Part shown: positions 14,570-17,733 of the stretch, piece by piece
How the letters are laid out: every line of letters begins with the position of its first letter
Numbering within the stretch: position 1 is the first letter of the stretch
NCBI GenBank assembly: GCA_014379785.1
Contig: JACMLD010000461.1
Location: forward strand, 1-17,733
Source of the DNA: Chitinophagaceae bacterium
Lineage (GTDB): Bacteria > Bacteroidota > Bacteroidia > Chitinophagales > Chitinophagaceae
Length of the DNA stretch: 17,733 bases
Reading direction: 5' to 3'
Position numbers and translations under genes: made by a program
Notes under the pieces: generated by a model
The model's database searches: none
Seen by the model: only the letters and a program-made list of their open reading frames with translations
Told to the model about the DNA's origin: nothing

Positions 14570-15991
14570 ATGCAGGCTGTTGTTGTTTCAGAAAACAAAT
14601 TGTTTGCCCTGCTTGATAGTTTCAGGCAGATCGTTGGTGAAAAGTTTGTGCTTGTTGATGAGGAATCTCTCGGCAATTATGGCCATGATGAAACCGAAAA
14701 CCTCGTTTTTTTACCGGATGTCGTGATCAGGCCGCGCACTGCCGAAGAGATCAGTGCCATAATGGTTATCTGCAATGAAAACCGCATTCCAGTCACACCA
14801 CGTGGAGCAGGTACCGGTCTCAGTGGTGGAGCATTGCCACATCTTGGTGGGGTCTTGCTCAGCACCGATCGCATGAATACCATACTCTCGATTGACGAAA
14901 GAAATCTGCAGATAACAACCGAACCGGGTGTCATCACCGAAGTGCTGATGGATGCAGTAAAAGAGAAAGGACTTTTTTACCCGCCTGATCCCAGCAGCAG
15001 GGGCTCCTGTTTTATTGGTGGCAATATTTCTGCAAACAGCGGCGGTCCCAAGGCTGTGAAATATGGGGTGGTGAAAGATTATGTGCTGAATCTGCAGATC
15101 GTCCTGCCAACCGGTGAAATCATGTGGACGGGCGCCAATGTACTAAAAAACAGTACGGGATATAATCTCACTCAACTCATTGTTGGCAGTGAGGGAACCC
15201 TGGCAATCGTCACAAAAATTGTATTGAAGCTTCTTCCTTTGCCAAAATATGATCTGCTGATGCTCGTGCCGTTTGCTTCTTTGCCAAATGCCGGTGCCGC
15301 GGTCAGTGCCATATTCAGAGCAGGTTTTACGCCAAGCGCGCTTGAGCTGGTAGAGATAGATGCACTCAAGATAGTTAGCGAAATGGTTGGCAGTACTGCC
15401 GTACCTGTCACAGACGATATAGCAGCACATCTCATCATAGAAGTGGATGGAAACAACATGGATGTGCTGATGGGAGAGATGGAAGCGATTGGCGAATTAC
15501 TGAACCAGTTTGGAGCAGGTGAAATATTTTTTGCCGACGATGCACAGCAAAAAGCGGAGTTGTGGAAACTGAGAAGAAGGGTAGCCGAAGCGGTCAAGCT
15601 CGCCGGTTACACGATAGAAGAAGATACCGTTGTGCCCAGAGCCGAATTGCCCGAACTGATCAGCGGAGTGAAAGAAATCGGTAAGAAATTTGGTTTCAAG
15701 GCGGTTTGCTACGGCCATGCCGGTGATGGCAATCTGCATATTCGTGTAGCCAAACCCGGTAGTCCAAACAGCCAGGCAGATCCGGAAATAATCGCTGGCC
15801 TCCGCGCATTGTTTCAGCTGGTTAAAAAACTCGGTGGCACCATCAGCGGAGAACACGGAGTGGGCCTGGTACAAAAAGGTTATATGGACATCATGTTTGA
15901 AAAGAAACAACTCGACCTGATGCGCGAAATAAAAAAGGCTTTCGACCCGAACAGTATTCTGAATGCAGGTAAAATTTTTGATCTCGTATGA
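14570..15991 (+). CDS. FAD-linked 2-hydroxyacid oxidase, GlcD/D-lactate dehydrogenase-like
   Basis: A 473-residue FAD-linked oxidase of the GlcD / D-lactate dehydrogenase (Dld-2) group. The FAD-binding domain contains PRGAGTGLSGGA (77-88), PPDPSSRGSCFIGGNISANS (138-157) and STGYNLTQLIVGSEGTLA (195-212). The C-terminal domain has GHAGDGNLHIRV (about 382-393) and ISGEHGVGLVQKGYM (about 423-437), with the closing FDPNSILNAGKIFD. These histidines and acidic residues bind the metal and substrate carboxylate in this family. The likely reaction is oxidation of D-lactate, glycolate or another D-2-hydroxyacid to the 2-oxoacid, passing electrons to the quinone pool or an acceptor. No separate GlcE or iron-sulfur GlcF gene is next to it, so the single-chain lactate dehydrogenase type is more likely. 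Its last codons overlap the next gene by ATGA. Confidence 0.92.
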   Translation: MQAVVVSENKLFALLDSFRQIVGEKFVLVDEESLGNYGHDETENLVFLPDVVIRPRTAEEISAIMVICNENRIPVTPRGAGTGLSGGALPHLGGVLLSTDRMNTILSIDERNLQITTEPGVITEVLMDAVKEKGLFYPPDPSSRGSCFIGGNISANSGGPKAVKYGVVKDYVLNLQIVLPTGEIMWTGANVLKNSTGYNLTQLIVGSEGTLAIVTKIVLKLLPLPKYDLLMLVPFASLPNAGAAVSAIFRAGFTPSALELVEIDALKIVSEMVGSTAVPVTDDIAAHLIIEVDGNNMDVLMGEMEAIGELLNQFGAGEIFFADDAQQKAELWKLRRRVAEAVKLAGYTIEEDTVVPRAELPELISGVKEIGKKFGFKAVCYGHAGDGNLHIRVAKPGSPNSQADPEIIAGLRALFQLVKKLGGTISGEHGVGLVQKGYMDIMFEKKQLDLMREIKKAFDPNSILNAGKIFDLV

Positions 15992-16572
15992 AAAAAACAT
16001 TGATTACAGCGGTCCTTGTATTTGTATTCGGCAGCCTGGCTTTTGCGCAGGACGAGCCACAGGTACCTGAGGAAAAAAAGGGTTTCGACAAAGAAAAAAT
16101 GTTTTTTGGCGGCAACTTCGGAGCAAACTTCGGAGATTATACGCTCGTAAATCTTTCTCCTCAGCTCGGCTATCGGTTCAACAGATACATTGCTGCCGGT
16201 GTAGGTATCAATGGCATTTACTCTTCTTTCAAATACCGCGATTTCAACAATGTTACTTATGCACGTAGCAATTACAGTGTTATTGGACTGAACGTTTTTG
16301 GCAGAGTATATCCGATCGAGCAGATCCTCATACAAGCCCAGCCCGAATTGAATTATGTGACGGAGAAACTAAAAGAATATTATCCGGGTGGCGATAGAAT
16401 CTCTAAGAGAAATGGCCTTGTGCCGTCGTTGCTGGTAGGAGCGGGTGGTGCTATTCCGACGGGAAGAAACGGGGCAGTGATCGTGATGGCACAATATGAT
16501 GTGCTGAACAGCGACCGAACACCTTACGGAAGCCGGATTTTTTATAGCTTCGGATTCAACGCAGGTTTTTAA
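15988..16572 (+). CDS. Small outer-membrane beta-barrel protein
   Basis: A 194-residue exported protein with a clear signal peptide (MKKTLITAVLVFVFGSLAFA, then Q). A short charged linker (PEEKKGFDKEKM) is followed by alternating aromatic/hydrophobic strands: FFGGNFGANFGD, LSPQLGYRF, YSVIGLNVFGRVYP and a closing FYSFGFNAGF that ends in phenylalanine, the usual outer-membrane insertion signal. It resembles the OmpW/OmpX-like outer_membrane_beta_barrel families of Bacteroidota; about eight strands are likely. No specific substrate or ligand is recognisable. The ATG overlaps the stop of the FAD-linked oxidase gene in ATGA, so it is probably translated by re-initiation from the same mRNA. It is convergent with the LOG gene, 2 bases away. 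Confidence 0.85.
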   Translation: MKKTLITAVLVFVFGSLAFAQDEPQVPEEKKGFDKEKMFFGGNFGANFGDYTLVNLSPQLGYRFNRYIAAGVGINGIYSSFKYRDFNNVTYARSNYSVIGLNVFGRVYPIEQILIQAQPELNYVTEKLKEYYPGGDRISKRNGLVPSLLVGAGGAIPTGRNGAVIVMAQYDVLNSDRTPYGSRIFYSFGFNAGF

Positions 16573-16584
16573 GATCAGCTGATC
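16573..16584. repeat. Perfect 12-bp palindrome at a convergent junction
   Basis: GATCAGCTGATC lies directly after the outer-membrane gene's TAA and covers the LOG gene's stop codon. It has no loop, so a strong hairpin is unlikely. It may be chance. Confidence 0.3.
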
Positions 16585-17114
16585 CGGTTAAATACTTCTA
16601 CCGGGGTATTGCAGAAAATCACTCTTTCGTCGAGCGGCTCATATAAAAAATCTTCTTTTTCCAGCAGTCGCAGGTGATGATGCAGGTGATTGTAAAATCC
16701 TGCGGAATTGAGAATATAGATTTTTTTATCGTGGATCTTGAGTTGATTCCAGGTGACCATCTCAAACAGTTCGTCGAGCGTGCCAAAGCCTCCCGGCAGA
16801 ATAATTGCAGCATCGCTCATGTCGTACATCATTTTTTTTCTGCTGTGCATGTCGGCCACAACAGCCAGTTCCGTCAGGCTTTCATGCTGATGCTCCCACT
16901 CAATGAGAATTTTTGGAATAACGCCCATCACATTCCCGCCATTGTGCAGCACTGCATCCGCAAGTGCACCCATAAGACCTTTTTTCCCTCCGCCATAAAT
17001 CAGCTTCAGGTTGAGCATAGCAAGGTGCTTCCCTAGTTCTGCCGCATGTTTTACAAACAATGGATTGTTGCCGTTTCTTGATCCGCAAAATACTGCTACT
17101 GATTCAATCGTCAT
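16575..17114 (-). CDS. LOG family protein (TIGR00730-type phosphoribohydrolase)
   Basis: A 179-residue Rossmann-fold protein of the LOG (lysine decarboxylase-like, misnamed) family. Motifs from the ATG at 17114: FCGSRNGNN (9-17), GGGKKGLMG (41-49), SRKKMMYDMSDA (91-102) and PGGFGTLDE (107-115). The last two hold the arginine and glutamate that cleave the N-glycosidic bond. Known members hydrolyse nucleoside 5'-monophosphates to base and ribose-5-phosphate (cytokinin riboside phosphates in plants; AMP-like substrates in bacteria). The bacterial role is likely nucleotide salvage or housekeeping. A GTG at 17123 would add three residues; the ATG is preferred. The gene has its own promoter (17149-17180) divergent from the symporter gene. 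Confidence 0.92.
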   Translation of the reverse strand: MTIESVAVFCGSRNGNNPLFVKHAAELGKHLAMLNLKLIYGGGKKGLMGALADAVLHNGGNVMGVIPKILIEWEHQHESLTELAVVADMHSRKKMMYDMSDAAIILPGGFGTLDELFEMVTWNQLKIHDKKIYILNSAGFYNHLHHHLRLLEKEDFLYEPLDERVIFCNTPVEVFNRIS

Positions 17115-17148
17115 ATCATACACAACTTAACAAAGAGTTTTATACCTT

Positions 17149-17180
17149 CAAAGATATTTTGAATAATTACCTTATTTCAA
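17149..17180 (-). promoter_or_regulatory. Bacteroidota-type promoter of the LOG gene
   Basis: The minus strand reads TTG (17180-17178), a 21-base AT-rich spacer, then TATCTTTG (17156-17149), an exact TAnnTTTG -7 box. The transcript would start near 17142, about 28 bases before the ATG at 17114. Confidence 0.55.
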
Positions 17181-17189
17181 CGTGAGCCT

Positions 17190-17733
17190 ATGTCTTCGAT
17201 GGTCCTGTTTGCCTTTGTGATTGCCTATTTTGCCATTCTGCTGGGCGTTGCATGGTTTACTTCGCGCAATTCTACCAACGATAGTTTCTTTATCGGAAAT
17301 AAGAGCTCTAACTGGATGCTGGTTTCGTTTGGAATGATCGGCACCTCACTTTCGGGCGTGACCTTTGTATCCGTACCCGGCACTGTAGCGGTTAATGCAT
17401 TTGGCTACATGCAGGTAGTGATTGGCTACCTGATAGGATATGTTGTGATTGCATTTGTCCTTCTGCCGCTTTACTACAAGCTCAACCTGACATCCATTTA
17501 TAATTACCTGCGCCAGCGGTTTGGGTTCACCGCGTATAAAACCGGCGCATTGTTTTTCATTATATCAAGGACAGTGGGCGCAACGGCGAGACTTTACCTG
17601 GTGATCAATGTCATGCAGATTTTTATTCTCGACGCCATGGGTGTGCCTTTCTGGGTGACTGCATTCGCTATTCTGCTGATGATATTGCTGTATACCTTCG
17701 AAGGAGGTGTAAAAACAATTGTTTATACGGATA
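17190..17733 (+). CDS. Sodium:solute symporter (SSS family), 3' end missing
   Basis: The frame opens with ATG at 17190 and stays open to the window edge, giving 181 residues. About five hydrophobic segments are visible: MVLFAFVIAYFAILLGVAWF, then the linker TNDSFFIGNKSSNW typical of SSS transporters (the "yFlagr" loop), MLVSFGMIGTSLSGVTFVSV with the small-residue SLSG sodium-site region, VVIGYLIGYVVIAFVLLP, and SIYNYLRQRFG, another family signature. The family cotransports sodium with sugars, amino acids, vitamins or anions; the substrate cannot be told from this fragment. It is divergent from the LOG gene, with 75 bases between start codons. The GTG just upstream (17182) is not in this frame. 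Confidence 0.88.
   Translation, partial: MSSMVLFAFVIAYFAILLGVAWFTSRNSTNDSFFIGNKSSNWMLVSFGMIGTSLSGVTFVSVPGTVAVNAFGYMQVVIGYLIGYVVIAFVLLPLYYKLNLTSIYNYLRQRFGFTAYKTGALFFIISRTVGATARLYLVINVMQIFILDAMGVPFWVTAFAILLMILLYTFEGGVKTIVYTD

Noticed and set aside
15880..16335. Antisense open frame spanning the oxidase/outer-membrane gene junction
   Set aside because: Both sense genes are well supported and the antisense translation resembles nothing known.
16575..17114. Possible link of the LOG phosphoribohydrolase (ribose-5-phosphate producer) to the PRPP-using UbiA-like pathway
   Set aside because: It is 10 kb away, separately promoted, on housekeeping-like ground between unrelated genes; no sequence support for a link.
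1..17733. CRISPR arrays, tRNA/rRNA genes, transposases, integrases, attachment sites
   Set aside because: No direct-repeat spacer pattern, cloverleaf, terminal inverted repeats or mobile-element protein motifs were seen; the window reads as ordinary chromosome.

Overview
The window comes from a member of the Bacteroidota, most likely a Chitinophaga- or Saprospira-type gliding or surface bacterium. The evidence is two proteins with type IX secretion (T9SS) C-terminal sorting domains, a PorP/SprF outer-membrane protein, a DUF7948/SBBP/PKD giant surface protein, and exact TAnnTTTG promoter -7 boxes, which are the Bacteroidota primary sigma signature. No rRNA, tRNA, CRISPR array, insertion sequence or phage gene was seen, and no gene-free stretch reaches 300 bases.

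Layout. (1) Bases 1-1359: the 3' part of a T9SS-secreted repeat protein with three PKD-like modules of exactly 282 bp period. (2) Bases 1363-4918, minus strand: a tight four-gene operon running ubiA-like prenyltransferase > DprE1-like flavoenzyme > DprE2-like SDR > HAD phosphatase. These are the steps that mycobacteria use to make decaprenylphosphoryl-D-arabinofuranose from PRPP and a lipid phosphate. (3) Bases 5025-6632, plus strand: a large GT-C-like membrane protein, divergent from the operon across a shared promoter region; it is a good candidate user of the lipid-linked pentose. (4) Bases 6625-7458, minus strand: a cytosolic GT2 glycosyltransferase, tail to tail with the GT-C gene. (5) Bases 7657-9696: RecG helicase, whose real N terminus extends upstream of the first ATG without any ATG/GTG/TTG start. 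(6) Bases 9771-14515: a 1220-residue gliding-motility-type surface protein followed by its PorP/SprF partner. (7) Bases 14570-16572: a GlcD-type FAD-linked oxidase translationally coupled to a small outer-membrane beta-barrel protein. (8) Bases 16575-17114, minus strand: LOG-family phosphoribohydrolase. (9) Base 17190 to the window end: the first 181 residues of a sodium:solute symporter.

The most interesting part is region 2-4: an apparently complete polyprenyl-phosphate-pentose (arabinofuranose-type) supply pathway in a Bacteroidota, next to two glycosyltransferases. The DprE1-like enzyme keeps the catalytic lysine and FAD-loop histidines of the mycobacterial drug target but has alanine where the benzothiazinone-reactive cysteine sits. 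The remaining genes are ordinary housekeeping or T9SS cargo and secretion genes. All function calls are from sequence reading and recalled family motifs; no database search was run.
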